Shown in pieces: positions 1 to 7,187 of a stretch of DNA of 45,115 nucleotides. The stretch lies in assembly GCA_004297765.1 (NCBI GenBank), contig SCTZ01000242.1, positions 1-45,115 of the forward strand, read 5' to 3'. The notes under the pieces were generated by a model. It was given only the letters and a program-made list of their open reading frames with translations. It made no database searches and had not been told where the DNA came from. Numbering within the stretch: position 1 is the first letter of the stretch; each line of letters opens with the position of its first letter. The position numbers and the translations under genes were made by a program. This DNA is from Chloroflexota bacterium (GTDB taxonomy: Bacteria > Chloroflexota > Dehalococcoidia > FW602-bin16).

Positions 1-10
1 ACACTGGTTT

Positions 11-89
11 TGTCATTCTGAGGCGCGCACGCCGAAGAATCCGCGCCCTGGGGATACGGATTCTTCGCGCTGCGGCGCTCAGAATGACA
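11..89. repeat. Imperfect palindromic intergenic repeat, copy 1
   Basis: The element begins TGTCATTCTGAG and ends CTCAGAATGACA, with inner arms around GAAGAATCC and GGATTCTTC, so the whole of it can fold into one long imperfect hairpin. Related copies lie at 5532-5614 and 44782-44913. It sits just downstream of the P19-like lipoprotein gene and may act as a transcript end. It contains no coding capacity and looks like a REP or MITE-type non-autonomous repeat. Confidence 0.75.
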
Positions 90-115
90 GATAGCGTCTT
101 CTCTGTGGTCGAACA

Positions 116-745
116 CTAGAACTTTCGGGGCAAGTAGTTGAACTCCCAACTCACTTCCAGGGGCTTCCGCCAGAAGCGTCCCGGCACCCCGGTTTCCTCG
201 TCAACGTGCAGAAGGTAGCCCTGCTTCTCCGGCGACTCAATGATGAAGGTGAGCTTGTACTTGCCCGCTCCCATCATCTTGACATTGGCCCCATAGTGCG
301 GCCCGTCGCTGGCGCTCATCGGCATGAAGGTCCCTTCCTGATCCTTGCCCGTGTCCAGGTTCTTCAACTGGTACTTGACCGTCAGATAAGGGACCCATTC
401 TCCGCCGCCGAAGCCGGTCTGGTTGTCGTTCAGCGCGTGGATGTCCGCCTCCAGATGGACGTCGGTCTCCTCGGCTTTCGGACCAGCCTTCTCCGCTGGC
501 TCCATCTGTACCGGCTGGAAGTAGACGGCGGCGACGTTAAGGCCTTCTATCTCGACCTCGTCCCCGATGGGATATTCGGTGAATCCGGCCGCCTGACTAT
601 CGCCCTTGCTGCCCTGTGACTGCTCAGCAGCAGTCTTGTTGGACGCGGCGGAGTTTCTGCCGCCAGTGCTGCAGGCTCCTAACGCGAGGGCGGCGACGGC
701 CAGTGCCACCGCCAGCCCGAGTAGGTGGGCCTTCCTGGGTCTCAT
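116..745 (-). CDS. P19/Tp34-family iron-binding lipoprotein
   Basis: This 209-residue lipoprotein has a hydrophobic signal segment ending in the lipobox LGAC (Cys25). The mature part matches the P19/Tp34 family of periplasmic Fe/Cu-binding proteins, which deliver iron to FTR1-type permeases. Visible family features are the paired metal-ligand strand DVHLEADIHA (His97, Glu99, Asp101, His103), GEWVPYLTV, FMPMSASDGPH with His150, and a late His180. The start at 745 is chosen over a longer reading frame to 793 because GGGGAGG lies a few bases upstream of this ATG and the signal peptide begins there. It lies 187 bp downstream of the FTR1 gene on the same strand, so the two probably form an uptake pair. 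The family call is firm; iron as cargo is inferred from the family and the neighbour. Confidence 0.88.
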   Translation of the reverse strand: MRPRKAHLLGLAVALAVAALALGACSTGGRNSAASNKTAAEQSQGSKGDSQAAGFTEYPIGDEVEIEGLNVAAVYFQPVQMEPAEKAGPKAEETDVHLEADIHALNDNQTGFGGGEWVPYLTVKYQLKNLDTGKDQEGTFMPMSASDGPHYGANVKMMGAGKYKLTFIIESPEKQGYLLHVDEETGVPGRFWRKPLEVSWEFNYLPRKF

Positions 746-823
746 CCTCTTTCCTCCCCTTCTGAATGTTGTTCGCCGATCTTTGCCTCTCAATACGTGA
801 CTGACGAACTGGTGCGTATTCGC

Positions 824-858
824 CTGATCCGACGGATCGGTCCGATTCGTCGGATCAG
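824..858. promoter_or_regulatory. 35-bp inverted repeat between ftr1 and P19-like genes
   Basis: Two 17-base arms (824-840 and 842-858), starting CTGATCCGACGG and ending CGTCGGATCAG, match at 16 of 17 positions around a single central base. It lies after the FTR1 stop and about 80 bp before the P19-like start. There is no T-run, so a simple rho-independent terminator is doubtful. It may be an operator, a processing hairpin setting the ratio of the two proteins, or a small repeat. Confidence 0.5.
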
Positions 859-932
859 CACGTTTTCGCCTGTCGGGTCACAAGTAACACAGCACTAGCA
901 CTCTCGCTGACATGCCCTGCAGATCCGGTGAA

Positions 933-2165
933 TCACATCGCAGCCCTCCTCTCGGCATCGGCCGGTTGCGGTTTGTTTAGGAACCGATATGCCAGACCTA
1001 GCGCGGCGACCAGCACCAGCGCTGATTGCAGGGCAAGCCCTTCCCAACTGGGGTAGATGCCCACCAGATCCACCGGAGAAAGGCCGGGTACGCTGGTGAT
1101 TTCTACCGCTCCCGCCTCCTGCAGCTCCTTGATACCTTTCCCGGCAAGCACAAAGGCCATGTAGTACAGGAAGACGCCAGTCCCTATGAAGAAGGGCTTG
1201 ATGGGTATCTTCACGCTTCCCCACCGTATGGTTATGAAGAGGGCTGCCAGCACCGCGACTCCGGCAGCGAAGCCCAATCCAATTGCGCCGATGTCGCTGC
1301 GGTCAGCCCCAGAGACGAGGGCCTGGTAGAACAGCACGGTCTCGGCCCCCTCGCGGTAAACTGCCAGGAACGCTGCCGACCATAGCGCCAGGGTGCTGCC
1401 GGTGGTCAGGGATCGTGCCAACTTGCTCTGGATGTAGTGCTGCCATTGCTGCGCCTGCACCTTGCTCAGGAGCCAGAAGCTCACCGAGAAGAGCACCGCC
1501 ACTGCCAGGAGCATCGTGGCGCCTTCGAGAAACTCCTGACTGGCGCCGCTGATATTGAACACGTAGCGCACCGCTACGGCGGTTGCTATGCTAGCCAACA
1601 CGGCGACAAGGGCACTCTGGTAAATGGTGCGCACCTTATCAGCATTACCGGACTTGATCAGATAGGCGATGATGGCTCCGATTATGAGGATTGCCTCGAA
1701 GCCTTCCCGAACGATGATGAAGAAAGAGGACAGGAACCCCGCGGTGGCGCCGCTCTCCCCACTTCCACCGAGGCGCGCAGCGTCCTCCCGCAGCATCGTC
1801 ATGAGCTTGGAGACCGCCTGGCGTATTTCGGAAGGATTGGTCCCATTACGAATTAACTTCCGCACATCGGTGAAGGCGAACTCCACCTCGGAGGCCCGCC
1901 GGGCAGAGATGCCAAGCCGCATGGCGGCCTCCATCCCGCTGCTCTCGAAGACGTCGAAGTAGGCGTCCTTGGACAGTTGCGTGGCCGCTTCCCGGTCCCC
2001 CTTCTCGGAGGCGGCCAGAGCTCGGTTCAGGGTGTCCTCGATTTTGCTCACCGGCCGGTCCCATTTGGACGCCTTCCCACCTTCAGGCGCAGCGGTGCAG
2101 GATACCACCGCGAGCAGAAGAACGAGTAGAAGGATCGCTCCAGAGTATGTGGTAGGGTGCTTCAT
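933..2165 (-). CDS. FTR1-family iron permease with lipoprotein-like N-terminus
   Basis: The product is a 410-residue membrane protein of the FTR1/EfeU iron permease family, which moves iron across the cytoplasmic membrane. The two diagnostic REGxE motifs are present, REGFEAILI at about residue 153 and REGAETVLF at about 271, each within a hydrophobic helix; about seven membrane segments follow an N-terminal periplasmic domain (residues 30-140). The N-terminus looks like a lipoprotein signal, with VVSC at Cys23. The start at 2165 has GGAGTAGG upstream; the frame stays open to 2207, but that extension lacks a ribosome site. It is transcribed from a near-consensus promoter with an iron-box-like operator at 2382-2435. 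With the downstream P19-like lipoprotein it forms a cFtr1/P19-type importer. Substrate iron is established for the family; the oxidation state is not evident here. Confidence 0.93.
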   Translation of the reverse strand: MKHPTTYSGAILLLVLLLAVVSCTAAPEGGKASKWDRPVSKIEDTLNRALAASEKGDREAATQLSKDAYFDVFESSGMEAAMRLGISARRASEVEFAFTDVRKLIRNGTNPSEIRQAVSKLMTMLREDAARLGGSGESGATAGFLSSFFIIVREGFEAILIIGAIIAYLIKSGNADKVRTIYQSALVAVLASIATAVAVRYVFNISGASQEFLEGATMLLAVAVLFSVSFWLLSKVQAQQWQHYIQSKLARSLTTGSTLALWSAAFLAVYREGAETVLFYQALVSGADRSDIGAIGLGFAAGVAVLAALFITIRWGSVKIPIKPFFIGTGVFLYYMAFVLAGKGIKELQEAGAVEITSVPGLSPVDLVGIYPSWEGLALQSALVLVAALGLAYRFLNKPQPADAERRAAM

Positions 2166-2173
2166 GACTATAC

Positions 2174-2278
2174 CTACTCCATCGTGATGGTGAAGACGAT
2201 GAGGCATCGGGTCGAGCCAGATTCTGGTTCTCGTAGGCGGCGTTTGTTACTGCTTTGCTCGATGTACGTTGTGACCAC
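2174..2278 (-). CDS. Possible 34-codon leader ORF upstream of ftr1
   Basis: A GTG-initiated frame of 34 codons follows a strong AGGAGG site with an 8-base spacer and ends in TAG nine bases before the FTR1 ATG, overlapping its ribosome site. It lies within the roughly 235-nt leader between the ftr1 promoter and gene. It has a basic middle (NKRRLREPE) and a hydrophobic tail (CLIVFTITME), and I recognise no family. Position and spacing would allow translational coupling to ftr1. It could also be chance: only the Shine-Dalgarno and the tight end-to-start spacing support it. Confidence 0.3.
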   Translation of the reverse strand: MVTTYIEQSSNKRRLREPESGSTRCLIVFTITME

Positions 2279-2381
2279 TACCACTTCCTCCTCTGCGTGA
2301 TGCTCGGCGTGTCGGTCGACACAGTTGCCGAGCGTACCTGGGCGCGAACGAACGAATTGATTGAGAGAACGCAGCGAAGAC

Positions 2382-2435
2382 TTAGGACGGCCTAAGCTCG
2401 GCCGTTATTATAAGCGTCCTCCAATCGGTTGTCAA
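2382..2435 (-). promoter_or_regulatory. ftr1 promoter with iron-box-like operator
   Basis: Read on the minus strand, TTGACA (2430-2435), a 17-bp spacer and TATAAT (2407-2412) form a perfect sigma-70-type promoter. Eleven bases past the -10 lies the palindrome TTAGGACGGCCTAA (plus-strand letters, 2382-2395), with TTAGG and CCTAA half-sites, covering roughly +5 to +18. This fits the TTAGG-N4-(C/G)CTAA core of DtxR/IdeR boxes. Binding there would repress FTR1 when metal is plentiful. The regulator is not encoded in the window. Confidence 0.8.
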
Positions 2436-2461
2436 GTCTTCAGCGTGGAACACGATTAGGC

Positions 2462-2492
2462 TTGACACGTACGGCGCTTTAGGTTATGCTAA
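2462..2492 (+). promoter_or_regulatory. HMA-gene promoter with iron-box-like operator over the -10
   Basis: TTGACA (2462-2467), a 17-bp spacer and TATGCT (2485-2490) form the promoter. The operator TTAGGTTATGCTAA (2479-2492) overlaps the -10 itself. Over 19 bases it agrees at about 15 positions with the IdeR/DtxR consensus TTAGGTTAGGCTAACCTAA. It is divergent from the ftr1 promoter, so one regulator could control both sides. Confidence 0.8.
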
Positions 2493-2571
2493 GCACACCG
2501 CATGGCAGGCTCGCCGGCCGACGGAAGATGAGGGGGCCACAACCCGGTGCCCGATGAGGAGGTAGAGGTAA

Positions 2572-3024
2572 GTGTCAGCAGCTAATGTTATTCTCAGTCT
2601 GATTGGAACGAACATCGTGAAGTCACTTGCGATCGAGGCGGGAAAGTCCCTGCTGACCGATTTCCTCGCCAATGAGGGGAGTGGCCAAATTGCCCGCCGC
2701 CAGTGCCGACACTGCCCCTGGGGCAAGAACGGTCGACGTGCGGATGAGAGACGCGCAAGTGAAATCGTCGTGCCCGGTCGCGCACGTGTGGCAGTCCCTG
2801 GGCTACAGGGCAACCCGGGGCGCGCGGAAGAAGTGGAGGAGACTCTGCGCCACTTGCCGGGGGTGACCAAGGTGCAGGCAAGTCATCTCACGGGCCGAGT
2901 ACTGGTGCTCTTCGATCCGGCGCTGGTGGATCTACCCACGATCAGTCGCGCCATAAGAGGAGACCGTATCGGCGTGGTCGTGTCGCTCCCGGCCGAGCGA
3001 GAACTGGTCGGCGCCGCGATTTAG
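2572..3024 (+). CDS. HMA-like heavy-metal-associated domain protein
   Basis: This 150-residue protein starts at a GTG with AGGAGG nine bases upstream. Its C-terminal half (about 65-140) has the ferredoxin-like pattern of heavy-metal-associated domains that precede some P1B ATPases: RVAVPGLQGN, LRHLPGVTKV, and TGRVLVLFDP. This closely parallels the N-terminus of the convergent ATPase at 3111-5282. The classical HMA metal-binding loop is absent, but a CxxC (Cys45, Cys48) sits in a basic stretch before the domain. It has its own iron-box-like promoter, so it is probably made when metal is scarce, which would fit a chaperone better than efflux. The stop codon is created at the junction with a small inserted element (3024-3098), so the protein may be shortened. 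Metal specificity is unknown. Confidence 0.72.
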   Translation: MSAANVILSLIGTNIVKSLAIEAGKSLLTDFLANEGSGQIARRQCRHCPWGKNGRRADERRASEIVVPGRARVAVPGLQGNPGRAEEVEETLRHLPGVTKVQASHLTGRVLVLFDPALVDLPTISRAIRGDRIGVVVSLPAERELVGAAI

Positions 3025-3098
3025 AGCCTATCCGAAAACACATGCAAAGCCCAGACGGAATGCGGACTCGCGGAGGACTGAAGTTATCGGATAGGCTC
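3024..3098. mobile_element. 75-bp MITE-like element with TTA target duplication
   Basis: Terminal inverted repeats GAGCCTATCCGA (3024-3035) and TCGGATAGGCTC (3087-3098) are perfect over 12 bp and imperfect to 16. The trinucleotide TTA flanks the element on both sides (3021-3023 and 3099-3101), as expected for a 3-bp target duplication; TNA targets are typical of IS5-family relatives. It encodes nothing. The HMA stop codon TAG uses two bases of the duplication plus the first base of the element. Lying between convergent genes, it may also serve as a terminator hairpin. Confidence 0.65.
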
Positions 3099-3110
3099 TT
3101 AGCTGAACTG

Positions 3111-5282
3111 TTAGAGCTGCCTGTCTTCTTGTGTTCTGGTCTGGGACCTGGGTCGGCGGGCGGCGGGACGATCGCGGTGCCCAACCAATCGAGCCGAGTT
3201 CAACACGACCGCCACGGTGCTCAGGTTATGGACCAGGGCACCAACCAGCGGAGACATGACACCGAGGGCGCCCAGGACGACCCCGAAGGCGTTCACGCCC
3301 ACGGCCGTCGTGAGGTTCCAGCGCACGACGCCCAGGGTATGCTGGCCAAGACGCATGACGGCGGGCACCTGGCGCAGGTCGTCGCTGGCCAGAGCAATGT
3401 CCGCCGCTTCGATGGCCACGTCGCTGCCGGCAGTGCCGAGGGCAATTCCCACGTCGGCAGCGGCCAAAGCTGGGCCGTCGTTGATCCCGTCGCCGACCAT
3501 CGCCACGTTATGGCCGTTCGCCTGTAACTGGTCAATGAGGGTGAGCTTCTCCTCGGGCAGCACGCCCGCGCGGTACTCGTGGAAGCCGAGACGCCGTGCC
3601 ACGCGTTCGGCCGCTGCGGCCCGATCGCCTGTGGCCAGGATAAGCCTGCGCACGCCTTCTGCTTTCAGTTCTTCTATCGCCGTGCGCGCTTCCCCGCGTA
3701 CGGCTTCATCGATGCCCAGCAATCCGACGACCTGGTCGTCTATCACAACCCACACGGTCGACTCGTGGCGCGCTTCGGCGTCGTCGGCTTCGGGTGCTGC
3801 AAGACCCATCTGCCCGAGCACACGCCAACTGCCGACCGTCACCACGGCTTGGACTACCCGCGCTCGGACACCCAGGCCCGGCAGCGTCTCGTAGTCGCAG
3901 GCGGAAGGCACGCTGATCCCTCGTGTCTCGGCGTAGCGGGACAAGGCAACGGCGAAGGGGTGGCGAGAGTGGCGCTCCGTCGCGGCGGCCAGCGCCAGCA
4001 TCTGCTCGGCAGAATACGCCGGGCTCCATGTAACCACCCGTGTGATACGTGGAATACCTGTGGTAAGCGTCCCGGTCTTATCGAAAACGACGGCGTCCAG
4101 ACGGCCTGCTGATTCGAGGTACAGTCCACCCTTGACCAGGATGCCCCGGCTGGCCGCGTTGCCGATGGCCGCCCCGATAGCCGTTGGCGTCGAGAGACCA
4201 GCTGCGCAGGGACAGGCGATAACCAGCATACTCATGCTGCGGCGTATGTCCCGCGTGAGAAGGAAAACCAGCGTCGCCAGGGTGAACGAGACGGGCGCGA
4301 AGTGATCGGCAAAATGATCAGTAGAGCGTTGGATCGGCGCCCGGTGCTCGCGCGCCTCCTCCACACGCCGGATGATCTGCCCCACGGCTGTCTCGGCTCC
4401 GACGGCCGTGGCCCGCACGACGAGATAGCCCGCCTCGACGATCGTTCCGGCGAAGATCGCGTCACCCTCCTCACGGGCCACCGGCAGCGACTCTCCGGTG
4501 ATCGGAGCCTGGTTGACCGCCGCCTTGCCATCCACGACGGTCCCGTCCACGCCGATTCTCTCGCCTTCGTGCGCAGTCACCAGATCGCCCACCTGCACCT
4601 CGTCGAGGCGCACGCGCAGCTCCTGTCCATCTACCACCACCCATACCCATTCGTCCCCCACTGACAGCAAGTCGCGGATGGCCCGGCGCGAGCGGCGCTG
4701 CGTAATCGTCTGCATGAGATCGCCCAGGTTGATCAGCCAGACCACGACCAGCCCGGTGAGGCTCTCGCGCAGCAGTAGCGACATGAAGGTGGCGCTGCTG
4801 ATGAGGGTATCCATATCAGCCCGCCGCTTCCGCACAAGGGATAAGAGGCCGCTACGGAAGATGGGGTAGCCGGCGAACAGAGTAGTCAGCGAGCCCACCC
4901 CGACGAGAGGCGCCGCCACCACCAGCGGACCACCGGCCAGCAGTCGCCCCACGAATAGCCCGCTCAGGACGATCCCGCTGACGGCGAGGCGCAGGATCTC
5001 CCCGACAAGTCCCGGCTCGCCGAAATCGGCCCGCCGCGCCGGAGGTCGTGCCATCGGTCGAGCCTCAGCGATAGCACAGATAATGGTATCCACGGTGAGG
5101 TGGCGTGGCTCGAACTCCACCAGCACACGGCCGCTCGCAGGATTCGCCCGTACCCGGCGTACCCCACGCAGTCCGGTCAGGGTCTGCTCGATGCCAAGCG
5201 CACGCTCCACATCATCGTACAGCCCAGCCACCTTGAGTCGGACACGCCCGGGTAGCCGGACGATGACTACGACCTTGTCCAT
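3111..5282 (-). CDS. P1B-type heavy-metal translocating ATPase
   Basis: This 723-residue pump uses ATP to move a transition metal across the cytoplasmic membrane. In order: an HMA-like domain without CxxC (1-75), membrane helices (95-190), an actuator domain with TGES (262-265), the transport helix with the CPC signature (357-359), the phosphorylation site DKTGTLT (Asp401), the P1B His-Pro pair (441-442), the hinge GDGINDGPAL (about 605) and final helices with HNLSTVAVVLNS. The CPC motif with the HN/NS-rich last helices resembles CtpC-like and related P1B pumps, but I cannot tell Mn, Fe, Zn or Cu apart. The start has GGTGGGG upstream. The gene follows a tiny membrane protein and a DUF5132-like gene on the same strand, an association seen for such pumps. 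A palindromic repeat separates it from them. Confidence 0.93.
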   Translation of the reverse strand: MDKVVVIVRLPGRVRLKVAGLYDDVERALGIEQTLTGLRGVRRVRANPASGRVLVEFEPRHLTVDTIICAIAEARPMARPPARRADFGEPGLVGEILRLAVSGIVLSGLFVGRLLAGGPLVVAAPLVGVGSLTTLFAGYPIFRSGLLSLVRKRRADMDTLISSATFMSLLLRESLTGLVVVWLINLGDLMQTITQRRSRRAIRDLLSVGDEWVWVVVDGQELRVRLDEVQVGDLVTAHEGERIGVDGTVVDGKAAVNQAPITGESLPVAREEGDAIFAGTIVEAGYLVVRATAVGAETAVGQIIRRVEEAREHRAPIQRSTDHFADHFAPVSFTLATLVFLLTRDIRRSMSMLVIACPCAAGLSTPTAIGAAIGNAASRGILVKGGLYLESAGRLDAVVFDKTGTLTTGIPRITRVVTWSPAYSAEQMLALAAATERHSRHPFAVALSRYAETRGISVPSACDYETLPGLGVRARVVQAVVTVGSWRVLGQMGLAAPEADDAEARHESTVWVVIDDQVVGLLGIDEAVRGEARTAIEELKAEGVRRLILATGDRAAAAERVARRLGFHEYRAGVLPEEKLTLIDQLQANGHNVAMVGDGINDGPALAAADVGIALGTAGSDVAIEAADIALASDDLRQVPAVMRLGQHTLGVVRWNLTTAVGVNAFGVVLGALGVMSPLVGALVHNLSTVAVVLNSARLVGHRDRPAARRPRSQTRTQEDRQL

Positions 5283-5678
5283 TTAGCATCCCCACCCGAT
5301 ACAAACACGGGCCGCAGCGCGGGTTTTCATTCCCTCTTGCGGCCCGGTGCGAATATGTCTCTCATGTTTATTATATGCGAGGACGCGCCGATGCGCAGAT
5401 CGATTACATTAGGTGGCATGCGTCTATTCAGCCATTGCTTGGTCCAAGGAATCGGGCAAGGCGATCTCAATGGCTCCCTCGCGCACCCGAATGGCAAAGA
5501 TCCTCTTGGTCATCCCCGCCAAGCCTTTGAGTGTCATCCTGAGCCGCAGCGTAGGGTCTCCCCGTTGTGCGTGCCGAGGCCGTGGGAGATTCTTCGCTGC
5601 GGCTCACAATGACAGCCGAACAGCCTTGGCTGAGAACGATGCGTGTCAGTTCATTGGTGACAGAGCACTAGCCCTCGA
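5283..5678. other. Non-coding leader of the metal ATPase
   Basis: No credible gene is present in this 396-bp gap. It holds a hairpin next to the ATPase start (GGGCCGCA at 5309-5316 paired with TGCGGCCC at 5338-5345, 21-base loop), a minus-strand TATAAT (reverse complement at 5370-5375) without a convincing -35, and a palindromic repeat at 5532-5614. The hairpin could be a leader structure of the ATPase mRNA; no known metal riboswitch core was recognised. Confidence 0.45.
5532..5614. repeat. Imperfect palindromic intergenic repeat, copy 2
   Basis: It starts TGTCATCCTGAGCCGCAGCG and ends CGCTGCGGCTCACAATGACA, so the outer arms pair over about 20 bases with a few mismatches. It is related to the elements at 11-89 and 44782-44913. 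Here it separates the metal ATPase from its probable upstream partners on the minus strand, so insertion may have altered operon read-through. Confidence 0.75.
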
Positions 5679-5870
5679 TCAACCGCCCGGGGGGCGTCGC
5701 AGCCAGCGCCAGAGGCCGAGGAGGGCCTGGGCTGTCAGCGACGCGCCAACCACTAAGCCAAAGCTGCGTAGCAGGAAGCCCCCACGTCGCACCGACCGTC
5801 CTAGATGTTCCCAATCAAGCGTGTCATCCGCACTATAACGATACATGCCGCCGTGCTCGTGTTCGGACAT
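5679..5870 (-). CDS. Small single-pass membrane protein (63 aa)
   Basis: This short protein has a His/Asp/Glu-rich head (MSEHEHGGMYRYSADD), a basic patch, one hydrophobic helix at about residues 32-52 and a basic Trp-rich end. The start is well supported by GGGGAGGAG just upstream. I know no family for it. It lies 48 bp after the DUF5132-like gene and upstream of the P1B ATPase, so a role as an accessory or metal-sensing membrane peptide of the pump is plausible but unproven. Confidence 0.6.
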   Translation of the reverse strand: MSEHEHGGMYRYSADDTLDWEHLGRSVRRGGFLLRSFGLVVGASLTAQALLGLWRWLRRPPGG

Positions 5871-5918
5871 CTCTCTCCTCCCCTGCTGAAGTTGCTACCA
5901 CATCCCTCTCCACGCCGC

Positions 5919-6200
5919 TTAGTCTTCTTCGCCTCTGTTTTCGCCGCCCTCTGCAGGCCGTTCCCCGCGACGCTCATGCCGCGCCTGGGCCACAAGATCG
6001 TCCAGATCCTCACGCAGCTCGGCCACGCGCGCCCGCACGTTCTCGCGAATCGAAATGCCTTGTGTGATCGCTCCCACGGCCACCGGCCTGGTGGCTCTGG
6101 CCAGCACGGGGCCGAGGACGCCACCCACGAGCGCCCCTGCGATGCCCATAAGCAAGGCCCCACGCGTCCCCAACCTCCTGGCGTACCCATCATGAGACAT
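5919..6200 (-). CDS. DUF5132-like membrane protein
   Basis: This 93-residue protein has one glycine-rich hydrophobic helix (about 13-40, ALLMGIAGALVGGVLGPV) followed by an amphipathic, highly charged helix (RARVAELREDLDDLVAQARHE). The pattern, including the PVA-GAI segment linking the two, matches what I know of DUF5132 proteins, which are often encoded next to HMA-domain proteins and P1B ATPases. The start at 6200 has AAGGAG upstream; the frame is open to 6317, but that part has no ribosome site and looks non-coding. It is the first gene of the ATPase group and lies 169 bp downstream of the ABC importer, perhaps at the end of the same long transcript. Confidence 0.65.
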   Translation of the reverse strand: MSHDGYARRLGTRGALLMGIAGALVGGVLGPVLARATRPVAVGAITQGISIRENVRARVAELREDLDDLVAQARHERRGERPAEGGENRGEED

Positions 6201-6368
6201 GCTTTGATATCTCCTTCCTGCTGGACAGCTGTGACCTTCAGACGGGTTTGATGGTGGCAAGATGCCGCAATAACCGTACCAAGGCTTGGCTCTATGGGTG
6301 ATTAAGCATCCCTGCACCTTCCTCTCGCTTCAATTGTTTCGCGTGATGGCGGGTAGACAGCGCTCCCC

Positions 6369-7187
6369 TCAAGGCGAGGACGAGAGCGCAGCAGCCGCCC
6401 GCACCAGTGCCGTGGTGTACGGGTGGTGGGGCTGTTCGATTACCTCTGCTGTGGGCCCTTCTTCTACTACTCGACCGTGCTGCAGGATCAACAGGCGATC
6501 GCAGAACGCCTGCGCCAGCGCCAGATCGTGGGTGATGTAGAGATAGGCGATGCCGTACTGGTCACGCAGGCGGCGCATCAGCTCGAGCAACTCCATGCGC
6601 AGCGAGACGTCCAGCATCGAAGTGGGCTCGTCGGCCACGATGAGGCGCGGGCGGAGCACGATGGCGCGCGCGAGGGCCACCCGCTGCCGCTCGCCACCGG
6701 AAAGCTCGTGCGGGTAGCGCTCCATGAAACGCGTGGCGGGAACGAGGGCTGCCGCTTCGAGCGCAGCGTGGACCCACTCGGCACGTTGTGTTGGCGTACC
6801 GACGCCGTGAATCGCCGCCGGCTCTGCCACGATCTGCCTCACCCGCATGAACGACGGCAGCGCATCGTAAGGGTCCTGGAAGATGAGATGCAGGCACCGC
6901 AACGCCGCACGTCGCTCCGACCTCGAAAAATGTGCCAGGTCACGGCCTTCGTACAGGATACGCCCGTCGTCTGGGCACTCTAGCCCTACGATCAGGCGCG
7001 CGATGGTGCTCTTTCCTACGCCGCTGCCGCCGATGAGCCCCACCACCTCGCCCGCAGCGATGGTAAAGCTCACCTGGTCGAGCACCACCAACCGCCCGGC
7101 ATGGCGCGTGTAGAACGATTTGCACACTCTGTCCAGGCGTACGAGGGGTGCTGGATGGTCCAATGGGATGTACGATACGTCGATCAT
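6369..7187 (-). CDS. ABC importer ATPase, DppF/OppF/NikE type
   Basis: This 272-residue ATPase powers a peptide/nickel-family ABC importer. Visible motifs are the Walker A GGSGVGKST (about 53-61), the Q-loop LIFQDPYDALPS, the signature LSGGERQRVALARA, Walker B LIVADEPTSMLD and the switch His in YITHDLALA. The C-terminal EEGPTAEVIEQPHHPYT is typical of the DppF/OppF/NikE branch. Its ATG overlaps the stop of the preceding permease-ATPase fusion (ATGA) and it has GGAGGAG upstream, so the two are translationally coupled. It is the last clear gene of the nitrogenase-like/ABC operon. The family also handles nickel, opine metallophores and heme, so the substrate is open. Confidence 0.92.
   Translation of the reverse strand: MIDVSYIPLDHPAPLVRLDRVCKSFYTRHAGRLVVLDQVSFTIAAGEVVGLIGGSGVGKSTIARLIVGLECPDDGRILYEGRDLAHFSRSERRAALRCLHLIFQDPYDALPSFMRVRQIVAEPAAIHGVGTPTQRAEWVHAALEAAALVPATRFMERYPHELSGGERQRVALARAIVLRPRLIVADEPTSMLDVSLRMELLELMRRLRDQYGIAYLYITHDLALAQAFCDRLLILQHGRVVEEGPTAEVIEQPHHPYTTALVRAAAALSSSP

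Noticed and set aside
5309..5345. Metal riboswitch in the P1B ATPase leader
   Set aside because: A hairpin is present but none of the conserved cores of yybP-ykoY, M-box or NiCo-type riboswitches could be found.
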